Positions 15,515 to 24,774 of a stretch of DNA of 44,878 nucleotides are shown here, one piece after another. The position numbers were made by a program, and so were the translations under genes. Source of the stretch: Hyphomicrobiales bacterium (GTDB lineage: Bacteria; Pseudomonadota; Alphaproteobacteria; Rhizobiales; Rhizobiaceae); assembly GCA_900466605.1 (NCBI GenBank), contig UBMU01000038.1, positions 1 through 44,878 of the forward strand, given 5' to 3'. Below the pieces are notes generated by a model. It saw only the letters and a list, made by a program, of their open reading frames with translations, did not search any database and was not told the origin of the DNA. Numbering within the stretch: position 1 is the first letter of the stretch; the number at the start of each line of letters is the position of its first letter.

Positions 15515-16276
15515 ATGAACAATCCTTCAGCACCGACTGCCGAGACCATGATCACGATGAACCACGTGGAAAAGTGGTATGGCGCGTTTCAGGCCCTGCA
15601 CGACATCAATATGTCGGTCCACAAGAGCGAGAGGATTGTGTTGTGCGGCCCATCGGGAAGCGGCAAGTCCACCCTCATCCGCTGTATCAACCACCTTGAG
15701 ACCTACCAGAAAGGCGAGATCCGCGTCGGCGGCATTCTGTTGGGCAACCAGGCGAAGGCGATTGACGCAATCCGGCGCGAAGTCGGCATGGTCTTCCAGC
15801 AGTTCAATCTCTTCCCGCATCTGACGGTTCTGCAGAACTGCATGCTTGCGCCGATGCGATCCCTTGGCGTTGGAAAGGCGGAGGCCGAAGAGCGCGCGCG
15901 TTCGCTGCTTGGCCGGGTGAAGATCCTCGAGCAGGCCGACAAATACCCCGTGCAGCTTTCCGGCGGTCAGCAGCAGCGGGTCGCGATTGCGCGTGCACTA
16001 TGCATGCGACCGAAGATCATGCTTTTCGATGAGCCGACCTCGGCCCTCGATCCCGAGATGGTCAAGGAAGTCCTCGATACGATGATCAGCCTCGCCGATG
16101 AAGGCATGACGATGATCTGCGTCACCCACGAGATGGGTTTTGCGCGCCAGGTCGCAGACCGCGTCATCTTCATGGCGAGCGGCGCGATTGTCGAAGAGGC
16201 GCCTCCGGCGGAATTCTTCACCAATCCGCGCCATGAGCGGACGCGAAAATTCCTGGGCGAGATTCTTCGCAACTAA
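15515..16276 (+). CDS. ABC transporter ATP-binding protein (polar amino acid family)
   Basis: A 253-aa ATPase of the GlnQ/HisP type. Walker A GPSGSGKSTL, Q-loop VFQQFNLFPHLTVLQN, signature LSGGQQQRVAIARAL, Walker B IMLFDEPTSALDPEM and the H-loop VTHEMGFAR are all intact. The start at 15515 (MNNPSAP) is chosen for GGATGGA at 15501-15507; ATG 15503 is possible. An earlier frame start at 15422 lies inside the permease gene and is unlikely. It powers the transporter formed by the two permeases just upstream and the binding protein at 12727. The oxidoreductase gene follows after 18 bases. Confidence 0.93.
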   Translation: MNNPSAPTAETMITMNHVEKWYGAFQALHDINMSVHKSERIVLCGPSGSGKSTLIRCINHLETYQKGEIRVGGILLGNQAKAIDAIRREVGMVFQQFNLFPHLTVLQNCMLAPMRSLGVGKAEAEERARSLLGRVKILEQADKYPVQLSGGQQQRVAIARALCMRPKIMLFDEPTSALDPEMVKEVLDTMISLADEGMTMICVTHEMGFARQVADRVIFMASGAIVEEAPPAEFFTNPRHERTRKFLGEILRN

Positions 16277-16294
16277 GGGCTTGAGGCAACTGCA

Positions 16295-17371
16295 ATGACT
16301 TCAGCTTCGTCTCAGCATCGCGTGAAGATCGCGGTCATGGGTGCCGGCCTGATTGGCAAGCGCCACGTCGAAGGCGTGCTGGCGGAACCCGGCACACTAC
16401 TCTCCGCCGTTATCGACCCGTCGGATGCCGGCCGCGACTTTGCACGGAGCCTGGGCGCGAACTGGTTTGCGACCTTTTCCGAGGCCGCGGCAAGTGAACG
16501 CCCGGATGGCGTAATTATCGCCACCCCGAACCAGCTTCACGTCGCCAACGCCTTGGAGGTCATTCAGCTGGGCATTCCCGTTCTGATCGAGAAACCGATT
16601 GCGGACAATGCCGAAGCAGCTGCGGCGGTGGTCGATGCCGGTAGGAAGTCCGGCACCGCCATCCTGGTCGGTCATCATCGACGCCACAACCCGATGATAC
16701 AAGAAGCAAAGCGTGTTCTGGACAGCGGGCGCCTCGGCAGAATCCTGACAGTTCAAGGCACCTTCTGGGTCGCCAAACCCGATAGCTATTTCGATGTCGC
16801 GTGGCGGCGCCAGGCCGGTGCTGGACCGACATTCATCAATCTGATCCATGACATCGACCTCTTCCGCTATCTCTTCGGCGAGGTCGAAGCCGTCTACGCG
16901 ATGGAATCGAACTCCGCCCGAAACCACGCCGTAGAGGACACGACCGTTGTCCTCATCCGCTTTGCAAGTGGTGTTCTCGGCACGATGAACGCTTCGGACG
17001 CAGTTGCTTCACCCTGGAGCTGGGAGATGACAGCCGGTGAGAACCCGGCGTTTCCACGACAGGATCAATTCTGCTACCAGGTTGGCGGAACCCGCGGCTC
17101 ACTGGCCATACCGGGCCTTGCCCTTTGGACAGGCCCTTCGAAGCCCGATTGGCTGGAGCGACAGACCAAAGAGCAGGTCCCGTTCAGCCCAGCCGATCCC
17201 CTGACGCTGCAGCTCAAGCATTTCTGCGATGTCATCCGTGGCCAAACTCATCCCCTTGTCAGCGGCCAGGAAGGTCTCGAAACGCTTCAGGTCATCGAAG
17301 CGATCAAGTCATCCGCACGTTCCGGGCAGCTGGTTCGCTTGCACGACTTCGACATGCGACGAGGACATTGA
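16295..17371 (+). CDS. Gfo/Idh/MocA-family oxidoreductase
   Basis: A 358-aa NAD(P)-dependent dehydrogenase of the glucose-fructose oxidoreductase / inositol dehydrogenase family. The Rossmann motif GAGLIGKRHVEGV (about residues 16-28), the catalytic EKPIADN loop (about 98-104) and the conserved INLIHDIDLFRYLFGEV helix (about 180-196) are visible. Members oxidise sugars, inositols and other cyclic polyols. In this operon of aroQ and an AroE-like gene opposite quiC, it is a good candidate for the enzyme that oxidises quinate, shikimate or a related cyclitol. That is inference from context. It ends one base before the AroE-like start. Confidence 0.88.
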   Translation: MTSASSQHRVKIAVMGAGLIGKRHVEGVLAEPGTLLSAVIDPSDAGRDFARSLGANWFATFSEAAASERPDGVIIATPNQLHVANALEVIQLGIPVLIEKPIADNAEAAAAVVDAGRKSGTAILVGHHRRHNPMIQEAKRVLDSGRLGRILTVQGTFWVAKPDSYFDVAWRRQAGAGPTFINLIHDIDLFRYLFGEVEAVYAMESNSARNHAVEDTTVVLIRFASGVLGTMNASDAVASPWSWEMTAGENPAFPRQDQFCYQVGGTRGSLAIPGLALWTGPSKPDWLERQTKEQVPFSPADPLTLQLKHFCDVIRGQTHPLVSGQEGLETLQVIEAIKSSARSGQLVRLHDFDMRRGH

Positions 17372-17372
17372 G

Positions 17373-18203
17373 ATGATCACCGGAACCACACAGCTCATTG
17401 CCCACCTCGGCTACCCCACCGCATCATTCAAGGCGCCTCTGATTTACAACCCGTATTTCGAGGCAAACGGCATCGATGCGGTTGTCGTGCCTATGGGCTG
17501 CCTGCCTGAAGACTATCCGTCGTTCCTCAAGCTGGTTTTCCGGCTCTCGAATATTCACGGGGCACTCGTCACCATGCCTCACAAGGTCACGACAATGGCG
17601 CTGCTGGACGAGGCCTCGACGAATGCCAAGGTTGCCGGTTCTTGCAATGCCGTCAGGCTCAGCCCCGACGGCAGGCTGATTGGCGATATGTTCGACGGCG
17701 AGGGTTTTGTACGGGGTCTGCTGCGCAAGGGGCAAAACCTCTCGGGCGCCCGCGCTTTGATCGTTGGCGCCGGTGGCGTCGGTTCGGCAATAGCCGCATC
17801 GATGGCGGCGGCGGGCGTCCGGCGAATTGCGCTCCATGATAACAATCAGACGACATCGGAAGGGCTCAGAGACCGGCTGAAAACCTACTATCCGGACACG
17901 GAGGTAACCGCCGCTTCGAACGACCCTGCCGGCTTCGATGTCGTCGTCAACGCAAGCCCGCTCGGGATGCGCGAGGATGATCCATTACCCGTCGACGTCT
18001 CGCGGCTCTCGCCGTCCACTTTCGTCGGAGAAGTCGTCATGAAAGAGGACATCACACCGTTTCTTGCGGCAGCGCGCGCCCGCGGCTGCGCATTTCAGGT
18101 CGGCACGGACATGCTGTTCGAACAGATTCCTGCTTATCTGGAATTCTTCGGATTTCCGACGACGACCGCTGACAATCTACGGTCGATCGCCCGCATCGGC
18201 TGA
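17373..18203 (+). CDS. shikimate/quinate dehydrogenase-like protein (AroE family, atypical)
   Basis: A 276-aa protein starting at ATG 17373, one base after the upstream stop; longer readings overlap the oxidoreductase gene. The fold is AroE-like: substrate domain to about residue 100 with VTMPHK keeping the catalytic Lys, then GSCNAV, DGEGF with the catalytic Asp, the NADP loop GAGGVGSAIA, VNASPLGM and DMLFEQ. The family's shikimate-binding SxS motif near the N-terminus is replaced (LGYPTASFKAPLIYN), and the GxNTDGxGF motif reads GDMFDGEGF. Substrate contacts are therefore altered while the Lys-Asp catalytic pair is kept. It probably belongs to one of the AroE-like side families; the substrate may be quinate or a related compound. 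Confidence 0.82.
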   Translation: MITGTTQLIAHLGYPTASFKAPLIYNPYFEANGIDAVVVPMGCLPEDYPSFLKLVFRLSNIHGALVTMPHKVTTMALLDEASTNAKVAGSCNAVRLSPDGRLIGDMFDGEGFVRGLLRKGQNLSGARALIVGAGGVGSAIAASMAAAGVRRIALHDNNQTTSEGLRDRLKTYYPDTEVTAASNDPAGFDVVVNASPLGMREDDPLPVDVSRLSPSTFVGEVVMKEDITPFLAAARARGCAFQVGTDMLFEQIPAYLEFFGFPTTTADNLRSIARIG

Positions 18204-18237
18204 TCCCGCTCCACACCGGAACGGGACCGTAGCCTCA

Positions 18238-19134
18238 TCAGGCGTTGCCGATCTTGTCCTCGGTCCGCGTGTCGAAGTCGGAGGCGTCGTGACGTTCGTG
18301 CAGTTGCTCCGCGGGTTCGCCTGAGGCACGATTGACCATGCGGCCACGCTTCACTGCCGGACGCGCTGCAATCTCAGCGGTCCAACGCTGCAGATGTCTA
18401 TAGCTCTGGACATCGAGGAATGCTCCGGCGTCCCCATAGGTCTTCCCGAGTGCCAGATTGCCGTACCATGGCCAGATCGCTATGTCGGCTATGGAATACT
18501 CGCTGCCAGCCATGTACCTGTTGTCGGCCAGATGCCGGTCGAGCACGTCGAGCTGGCGTTTCACCTCCATTGAGAATCGATCGACCGCGTATTTGATGTG
18601 AAACGGCGCGTAGGCGTAGAAGTGACCGAAGCCGCCGCCGAGATACGGCGCCGAGGCCATCTGCCAGAAAAGCCAGTTCATGGTCTCGGTACGAGCCTTG
18701 TGGTCCTTCGGCAAGAAGGCATCGAACTTGTTGGCAAGATAGAGCAGGATCGCGCCGCTCTCGAACACGCGCGTCGGCTCAGGTGTCGAGTGATCCATCA
18801 GCGCCGGAATTTTCGAGTTCGGATTGACCTCGACGAATCCCGAGCCGAACTGGTCGCCATCACCGATCCGGATCAGCCAGGCATCGTATTCGGCCCCTTC
18901 GTGCCCCGCGGCCAGCAGCTCTTCCAGCATGACTGTGACCTTCACGCCGTTCGGCGTCGCCAGGGAGTAGAGCTGCAGCGGGTGCTTCCCGACGGGCAGT
19001 TCCTTCTCATGCGTGGGGCCAGCGATCGGACGGTTGATATTCGCAAACTGACCCCCATTCCCCTGCTCCCACGTCCAAACCTTGGGCAGCTCGTATCCAG
19101 CGGGGAAATTGTCGGCAGCGGATTTTTCGGTCAT
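18238..19134 (-). CDS. yghU: glutathione S-transferase, YghU type
   Basis: A 298-aa cytosolic protein very close to E. coli YghU, a glutathione-dependent disulfide-bond reductase. The N-terminal extension contains VWTWEQGNGGQFANINRP, then GPTHEKELPVGKHPLQLYS. The thioredoxin-like domain has TPNGVKVTVMLEELL and GFVEVNPNSKIPAL, and ends with VFESGAILLYLA. The all-helical domain includes GGGFGHFYAYAP and ADIAIWPWYG. The C-terminus LHERHDASDFDTRTEDK is diagnostic. The start at 19134 follows AGGA on the minus strand; the longer frame from 19218 adds a non-homologous stretch. It converges on the AroE-like gene 34 bases away and is probably transcribed on its own. Confidence 0.95.
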   Translation of the reverse strand: MTEKSAADNFPAGYELPKVWTWEQGNGGQFANINRPIAGPTHEKELPVGKHPLQLYSLATPNGVKVTVMLEELLAAGHEGAEYDAWLIRIGDGDQFGSGFVEVNPNSKIPALMDHSTPEPTRVFESGAILLYLANKFDAFLPKDHKARTETMNWLFWQMASAPYLGGGFGHFYAYAPFHIKYAVDRFSMEVKRQLDVLDRHLADNRYMAGSEYSIADIAIWPWYGNLALGKTYGDAGAFLDVQSYRHLQRWTAEIAARPAVKRGRMVNRASGEPAEQLHERHDASDFDTRTEDKIGNA

Positions 19135-19224
19135 CAAATCGATCCTGAATTCGGTTCGTCTTGCACAGCAGCGTGCGGCGATTAGCGCGCTAAAGGTAGG
19201 TGCGATTGACGACAGCACAAGGCA

Positions 19225-19398
19225 TTAAATCTTTCCGACCGCTGCCTTGGGCCGGACCGGCTTCAAGCTCGCCTCGATCAGGGCGACCTGTCTGGTTTTT
19301 TCGCTGACCTTGAGGTTGGTGTGAAATGCCTTCATGACCGACCGAAAGAGAGTGGTGGGCAGGGCAAGCGACAAAACCGCCTGCGCCCGGCCCTCCAC
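19225..19398 (-). CDS. possible small basic protein (57 aa), doubtful
   Basis: This frame lies in the gap between the allophanate hydrolase and yghU. Read from GTG 19398 it gives 57 residues with a hydrophobic start (QAVLSLALPTTLF) and a basic helical end (MKAFHTNLKVSEKTRQ, then ALIEASLKPVRPKAAVGKI). An internal ATG at 19335 would give 36 residues. No good ribosome-binding site is seen before either start and no family is recognised. The codons are GC-rich at the third position, which is the only positive sign. It could be a remnant. Confidence 0.25.
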   Translation of the reverse strand: MEGRAQAVLSLALPTTLFRSVMKAFHTNLKVSEKTRQVALIEASLKPVRPKAAVGKI

Positions 19399-19427
19399 TT
19401 ATCGGCAACCAGCCATCACCGGCGTCT

Positions 19428-21230
19428 CTAACGGCTGGTCATTTCGCGAAACGCCCGCCAGCCGCCAAGCTTGGTGATTTCCTGAGCCCCTTCTACCGCA
19501 TGTGCCTCGCAGACGAAGCAGGAAACGCTGGAACCATCTTCCAGCTTGACCTTGCCGATGCCGAGCGGCGCGGGGATTTTCTGAACGAATCGACCGAAGG
19601 CGTCGGCAGGCAACGCCCAGACCTCGACCTCCAGCCCGGTGCCCTCATGGCCCGGCTCGCGCACAAGGCCCGGTTTGGCCGGGGTCGTATCCGGCAATAC
19701 AAAGAGCCGGTAGTCGCCTGCCGTGCGGCAAGTCCTTATCAGCCTCCCGCCAGGGCCAGTGAGTTCATGATTCAGCGGCATGCCAGTCAGATGCGCGCCG
19801 ACGACGGCTATCTCCATGGAGCCGTCATCGGCGGGGGCCACGCGGCTCTCTTCCGGAGGGACGGCCGCCTTGTCGACCCCCATGCCGGCAGCGGCACCGC
19901 GATGCAACGCATCGGCGAGCGGCGCCAGCGCATCGTCGGTGAAGGCGGGGGCAATCAGCGTGATGCCACCTGGCAGACCGTTTTGACCGAAGCCAGCCGG
20001 CACGGCGATCGCTGCGCAATCCAGCAGATTTACGAAATTGGTGTAGCGCCCGAGCCGGCCGTTGAGCACGATCGGATCCGCAAGCATGTCGGCAACCTTG
20101 TACGTCGTCGGTGCCGTCGGCAAGAGCAGCAGATCGGCCTTCTCCCATTCCGATTCAGTCTTGCGGCGCAACTCCTCGAGCCTGTAGCGGCCGTTGAAAG
20201 CATCGACAGCCGTCTTGCCCTTCGCACCCTCGATGATCTTGCGCACAGTGGGGTCGAAGTCATCGGCGTTGGACGCAAGAAACCTCTCGACGGCGGCAAG
20301 GCGCTCCGCAACCCAGGGACCATTGTAAAGAAGCTCGGCCGCCTCGCGGAACGGCGCATAGTCGAATGTGACGACTGTCGCACCCAGGGCTTTCACGCGT
20401 TCGATCGCTTCGTCATAGAGTGCTTCGACATTCCCATCGCCGAAGAACTCCCGCTCTGCCTCACAAAGTATACCCACCCGCAAACCGGTGGATGGCAGGT
20501 TTGCCGGCCTGGCCCGGCGGGAGAAGGGATCAGCGGCGTCAAAGCCTTCCGCTATTTTGCGAATGGCAATGCCGTCGCCGACCGTCGCAGCAAAAATGGT
20601 GATGCAGTCCACGCTCCTGCAGGCCGGCACTGCACCGGTATTGGGCAGGAGTCCCGGCGTAGGCTTGATGCCGACGAGATTGTTGAAAGCCGCCGGCACG
20701 CGGCCGGAACCGGCAGTATCCGTTCCGAGCGCGAAACTCGCGAGCCCCGACGCGACGGTAACAGCCGAGCCGGAGCTGGAACCGCCCGAGATATAGTCCG
20801 CATCGAAGACAGACCGCGGCGCGCCGTAGGGCGAGCGTGTGCCGTTGAGGCCCGTTGCGAACTGGTCAAGATTTGTCTTGCCGATCAGGATCGCTCCAGC
20901 TTCCAGCAGTCGGGCGATGACAGTGGCATCCTCGGCTGGTTGATAGGCGTAGGCCGGGCAAGCGGCCGTGGTCGGCAGCCCCTTCGCGTCGATGTTGTCC
21001 TTGGCGGCGAAAGGGATGCCCCATAGCGGCAAACTGTTGGCTTCCGGTGCGCGCGCCATCAAGGCACTGGCCGCCTCGCGCAGCATGTCATCGGAGACCT
21101 TGGTGATGAAGATCGCCGGATCGGCAGAGGCGGCTCGCCGCGCGATGACTTCCTCAATGACATCCAATGGGGTGAGCCCGGAGGCATAGGCGGCCCGTAG
21201 CGCCGAAATATCGAGAATGGTTGGCAGCAT
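19428..21230 (-). CDS. atzF: allophanate hydrolase
   Basis: A 600-aa amidase-signature enzyme splitting allophanate into ammonia and CO2. The amidase domain (to about residue 440) has the triad: Lys77 in FAAKDNIDAKG, the Ser cluster 151-155 (GGSSSGSAV) and nucleophile Ser175 in GTDTAGSGR. The remaining roughly 150 residues form the C-terminal domain typical of AtzF and DUR1,2, with GGRLIRTCRTAGDYRLFVLPD and VEVWALPADAFGRFVQ. The ATG at 21230 is one base after the stop of the carboxylase gene, so the genes are coupled; an upstream ATG at 21263 lies inside that gene. It is the last catabolic step of the riboswitch-controlled operon and serves both urea- and guanidine-carboxylase pathways. Confidence 0.95.
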   Translation of the reverse strand: MLPTILDISALRAAYASGLTPLDVIEEVIARRAASADPAIFITKVSDDMLREAASALMARAPEANSLPLWGIPFAAKDNIDAKGLPTTAACPAYAYQPAEDATVIARLLEAGAILIGKTNLDQFATGLNGTRSPYGAPRSVFDADYISGGSSSGSAVTVASGLASFALGTDTAGSGRVPAAFNNLVGIKPTPGLLPNTGAVPACRSVDCITIFAATVGDGIAIRKIAEGFDAADPFSRRARPANLPSTGLRVGILCEAEREFFGDGNVEALYDEAIERVKALGATVVTFDYAPFREAAELLYNGPWVAERLAAVERFLASNADDFDPTVRKIIEGAKGKTAVDAFNGRYRLEELRRKTESEWEKADLLLLPTAPTTYKVADMLADPIVLNGRLGRYTNFVNLLDCAAIAVPAGFGQNGLPGGITLIAPAFTDDALAPLADALHRGAAAGMGVDKAAVPPEESRVAPADDGSMEIAVVGAHLTGMPLNHELTGPGGRLIRTCRTAGDYRLFVLPDTTPAKPGLVREPGHEGTGLEVEVWALPADAFGRFVQKIPAPLGIGKVKLEDGSSVSCFVCEAHAVEGAQEITKLGGWRAFREMTSR

Positions 21231-21231
21231 G

Positions 21232-24200
21232 TCAGATTTCCTCCAGCACAACGATGATGTCACCGGCCTTGACGTTTCGTCCCGGTCCGGCGCGCAGCTC
21301 GCTCACGCGACCTGCCGCGTGAGCTGTGACGTTGATTTCCATTTTCATGGACTCGATGATGGCAAGCGTATCTCCCGCAGTGACAGGCGTGCCCGGTTCC
21401 ACCAACATCTTCCAGATGTTGCCCGGAACTGCACTTGCAACGCCGAAGCAACCCATGGGGATGTCCCCGTCCATGCTCTCGACGGCTCCTTCGTCGGTGA
21501 CGAAGGTGTCGAGCCCGGCTTCCTTCCAACGGTGGCGCTCGGTGTTGAACGCTGCCTGTTGGCCGGCTTTGAAACTGCCGATGGAATCCGCGTTCGCCCG
21601 CAGCTCCTTCTCATAGGCTGAATAGGAGAATTCCGCCTCTTCGATTTTGATGGGGTATCCACCATGCGGAAAGGCACTGCGCGCTTCCGTCAGCTCCTTG
21701 TGATCGACCGGAAAGAACTTGATCTGATCGAAGAAGTTGAGCAACCAGGGTTTGCCTTTGGTGAAGACTGGCGTCTGCCGCCACGTATTCCAGACCTGAA
21801 TAGTACGACCGAAGAGCTGATAGCCGCCGGGGCCTTCCATGCCATAGATGCACATATAGGCCCCGCCGATGCCGACGGCGTTCTCCGGCGTCCAGGTGCG
21901 GGCCGGATTGTATTTTGTCGTCACGAGCCTGTGCCGCGGATCGATCGGCGTCGCCACTGGCGCCCCCAGATAGACATCGCCAAGCCCCAGCACGAGATAG
22001 TTGGCATCGAAAACGACATCCCGGACTGCCTGCTCGTCGGCGAGGCCATTGATGCGACGAATGAACTCGATATTCGACGGGCACCAGGGAGCGTTCGGCC
22101 TGACGAGCTCCTGGTATTTCCGCATCGCCAGTTCAGCGTCGGGATCGTTCCAGGAAAGCGGCAGGTGGACAATACGGCTCGGCACTGTCACATCCTGGGC
22201 GGCGGGCAGGCTCGTTTCGATTTCGGCCAGCAGACCTAGCAGACGCCTTCGCGTCAGCGCTGTACCGTCATAGTGGATCTGTAGCGAGCGGATGCCCGGC
22301 GTCAGATCGATTATACCGGGAAGAAGGGCATCTGAAACAGCCTGCATCAAGAGATGCACCCGCAGGCGAAGCGCGATGTCCAGGGTCATCGGCCCGTATT
22401 CGACCAGGAGATTGTCGTCACCCTGGCGCCGGTAGACGACGGAAACCGCGCCGTCATCGTTGGAACCGACGATGGGCGAGCCGATGTCTTTCTTCGGTCG
22501 GTGAACTGCCGGCGAGGCCACCGGATCATCCGGCCGCGCGACGGGCCGGAACGAAACGCGATCGCCCGGCTTCAGCTGACCCATCTTCCACTGTTCATCG
22601 CGCGCAACGACAGCCGGGCAGACGAAGCCACCGAGACTGGGGCCATCGGGTCCGAGAATGATCGGCATATCCCCGGTGAAGTCGATCGCCCCGATCGCAT
22701 ATGCATTGTCGTGCAGGTTGGAAGGGTGAAGACCTGCCTCGCCACCATCGGCACGCGCCCACTTCGGCGTCGGGCCAATCAGACGAACGCCTGTGCGAGC
22801 GCTGTTGAAATGTACCTCGTAAGATGCGGAGAAAAGCTGCTCGATATCTCCGTCTTGAAAGAAATCGGGCGCGCCGTGTGGACCATAGACGACGCCGATC
22901 TCCCAATCATTGGTAAGAACCGGAGGCTCATCCTTGGAGACTGCCGCCGCTGGCTGAGGCCGGCGCGCCAGGTGCAGCACATGTCCAGTCTTCAGCGTGC
23001 CGGTGGCATTGCCTCCGAATTGACCAAGACCGAAGGTCGCCCGCGACCCAAGGACCACCGGCGCGTCGAAGCCGCCAGTTACAGCAAGATAGGAACGTTG
23101 CCCGGGGCCTGAGATGCTGCCAATCGAAAGTGTTGCTCCGGCTGGAACCGTTACTGCCTCGGCATGGGCAATCTCGATGCCGTCGACCTTCATCGGCATT
23201 CGTGCGCCGACCAAGGCAACGACTGCCTCCCGGTAGAACTTGAGCGTTGGTCCGGAGACGGTGAGTTCCAGAGCCGCCGATATTTCGTCGTTTCCAACCA
23301 GCCGGTTGGCATGTCGGAACGATCGCTCGTCCATTGGCCCGCTTGGCGGCACGCCGACATGCCATAGGCCGAGACGACCGGGCAGCTCCTGGATGCTGGA
23401 TTGCGCGCCGGGAGACAGAACCTCGACGACATCCGGCTCGAATTCGAGCGTACGCAGCGCCGTGGTCGAGACATCGCCGCTGGCGAGAATCTCGGAGCCG
23501 GCAATGACGCGGAGGTAATCGACATTGGTTTCGATGCCGTAGATAGCGGTCGCCGCCAATGCTGCGTTCAGCTTCTCGATCGCCGCGGGCCGACTTTCGG
23601 CTGCAACAATGATCTTTGCCAGCATCGGATCGTAAAAGGAGCTCACCTCCGTCCCGGTCTCGATCCAGGTGTCGACACGCGCGTCCGGGGGAAACTGCAC
23701 CTGTGTCAACAGACCGGCACTCGGTCGGAAATCGGCGTGTGGCATTTCGGCATAGACGCGGACTTCGATGGAGGCACCGTTCGGCTTCCGGTCTTCGTCG
23801 CCGGACAAGACATCCTCGCCCGCCGCCTGCCGGATCATCCATTCAACCAGGTCGATCCCGTAAACAGCTTCAGTGACCGGATGCTCAACTTGCAGCCGGG
23901 TGTTCACCTCCAGGAAATAGAACTCCTCGCGCTTCGGATCGTAGATGAATTCGACGGTTCCGGCCGAGGCGTACGAGACCGACGCCCCGAGTTCGGTCGC
24001 GGCACGGTGCAATCGAGCGCGAACCGCGTCGCTCAATCCAGGGGCCGGCGTCTCCTCCACTACTTTCTGATTGCGTCGCTGGAGCGAGCAATCGCGTTCA
24101 CCCAAGGCGACCACCTTACCCTTGCCATCGCCGAAGATCTGCACCTCGACATGGCGGGCGTTGGCAACGAAGCGTTCGATATAGACGCGGGCATCACCGA

Positions 24201-24771
24201 AGCTCGCCGTTGCCGTGCGTTGAACGCTCTCGAACGAGGCCTTGAGGCTCTCCGCGTCGGCGCAGAGCTGCATGCCGATCCCGCCGCCACCCGCCGTGCT
24301 CTTCAGCATCACTGGATAGCCGATCTTGCCGGCAGCCGACAGCGCGTCCTCGAGCGATTGAAGCAGGCCGCTACCTGGCAACAGCGGCACGCCGCTTGTC
24401 TCGGCGAGCTCCCGTGCCGTGTGCTTGAGGCCGAAGACGGCGAGGTGTTCCGGCCGCGGACCGATGAAAGCAATGCCCTCGCCGGCCAGACGCTCGGCAA
24501 AGCCGATATTTTCCGACAGGAAGCCATAGCCTGGATGCACAGCGTCCGCGCCGGTCGCCTTGCACGCGGCAATCACTGCATCGATGTCGAGATAGCTTTC
24601 GGCCGCTGGTGCCGGGCCGAGGCGCACCGCTTCGTCCGCCATCAGCACCGGCATGGCGAAGCGGTCGGCATCAGAATAGACGGCGACAGATGCGATGCCC
24701 ATTTTCCGCAATGTGCGGATCACCCGGACGGCAATTTCGCCCCGGTTCGCGATCAGTATCTTCTTGAACAT
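21232..24771 (-). CDS. guanidine (urea) carboxylase, biotin-dependent
   Basis: A 1179-aa multidomain enzyme. The biotin carboxylase domain (about 1-450) begins MFKKILIANRGEIAVRVIR and has the ATP-grasp glycine loop STAGGGGIGMQ. The carboxyltransferase domain is built of KipA-like (from about 470, with SGPMDERSFRHANRLVGND) and KipI-like (from about 800, with VEYGPMTLDIALRLRVH) parts. The C-terminal biotinyl domain has the target Lys1143 in IIESMKMEINV. Homology transfer would call it urea carboxylase. Its operon has a guanidine-I riboswitch and two DUF1989 partners, and enzymes in that setting have been shown to carboxylate guanidine to carboxyguanidine. I therefore favour guanidine as the substrate. 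The carboxyltransferase residue that separates the two (Asp versus Asn, from memory) was not located. Confidence 0.9.
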   Translation of the reverse strand: MFKKILIANRGEIAVRVIRTLRKMGIASVAVYSDADRFAMPVLMADEAVRLGPAPAAESYLDIDAVIAACKATGADAVHPGYGFLSENIGFAERLAGEGIAFIGPRPEHLAVFGLKHTARELAETSGVPLLPGSGLLQSLEDALSAAGKIGYPVMLKSTAGGGGIGMQLCADAESLKASFESVQRTATASFGDARVYIERFVANARHVEVQIFGDGKGKVVALGERDCSLQRRNQKVVEETPAPGLSDAVRARLHRAATELGASVSYASAGTVEFIYDPKREEFYFLEVNTRLQVEHPVTEAVYGIDLVEWMIRQAAGEDVLSGDEDRKPNGASIEVRVYAEMPHADFRPSAGLLTQVQFPPDARVDTWIETGTEVSSFYDPMLAKIIVAAESRPAAIEKLNAALAATAIYGIETNVDYLRVIAGSEILASGDVSTTALRTLEFEPDVVEVLSPGAQSSIQELPGRLGLWHVGVPPSGPMDERSFRHANRLVGNDEISAALELTVSGPTLKFYREAVVALVGARMPMKVDGIEIAHAEAVTVPAGATLSIGSISGPGQRSYLAVTGGFDAPVVLGSRATFGLGQFGGNATGTLKTGHVLHLARRPQPAAAVSKDEPPVLTNDWEIGVVYGPHGAPDFFQDGDIEQLFSASYEVHFNSARTGVRLIGPTPKWARADGGEAGLHPSNLHDNAYAIGAIDFTGDMPIILGPDGPSLGGFVCPAVVARDEQWKMGQLKPGDRVSFRPVARPDDPVASPAVHRPKKDIGSPIVGSNDDGAVSVVYRRQGDDNLLVEYGPMTLDIALRLRVHLLMQAVSDALLPGIIDLTPGIRSLQIHYDGTALTRRRLLGLLAEIETSLPAAQDVTVPSRIVHLPLSWNDPDAELAMRKYQELVRPNAPWCPSNIEFIRRINGLADEQAVRDVVFDANYLVLGLGDVYLGAPVATPIDPRHRLVTTKYNPARTWTPENAVGIGGAYMCIYGMEGPGGYQLFGRTIQVWNTWRQTPVFTKGKPWLLNFFDQIKFFPVDHKELTEARSAFPHGGYPIKIEEAEFSYSAYEKELRANADSIGSFKAGQQAAFNTERHRWKEAGLDTFVTDEGAVESMDGDIPMGCFGVASAVPGNIWKMLVEPGTPVTAGDTLAIIESMKMEINVTAHAAGRVSELRAGPGRNVKAGDIIVVLEEI

Positions 24772-24774
24772 CGA

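Noticed and set aside
19500..21026. 508-codon rightward open frame opposite allophanate hydrolase
   Set aside because: Antisense shadow of an amidase with an intact triad; no ribosome-binding site and no recognisable product.
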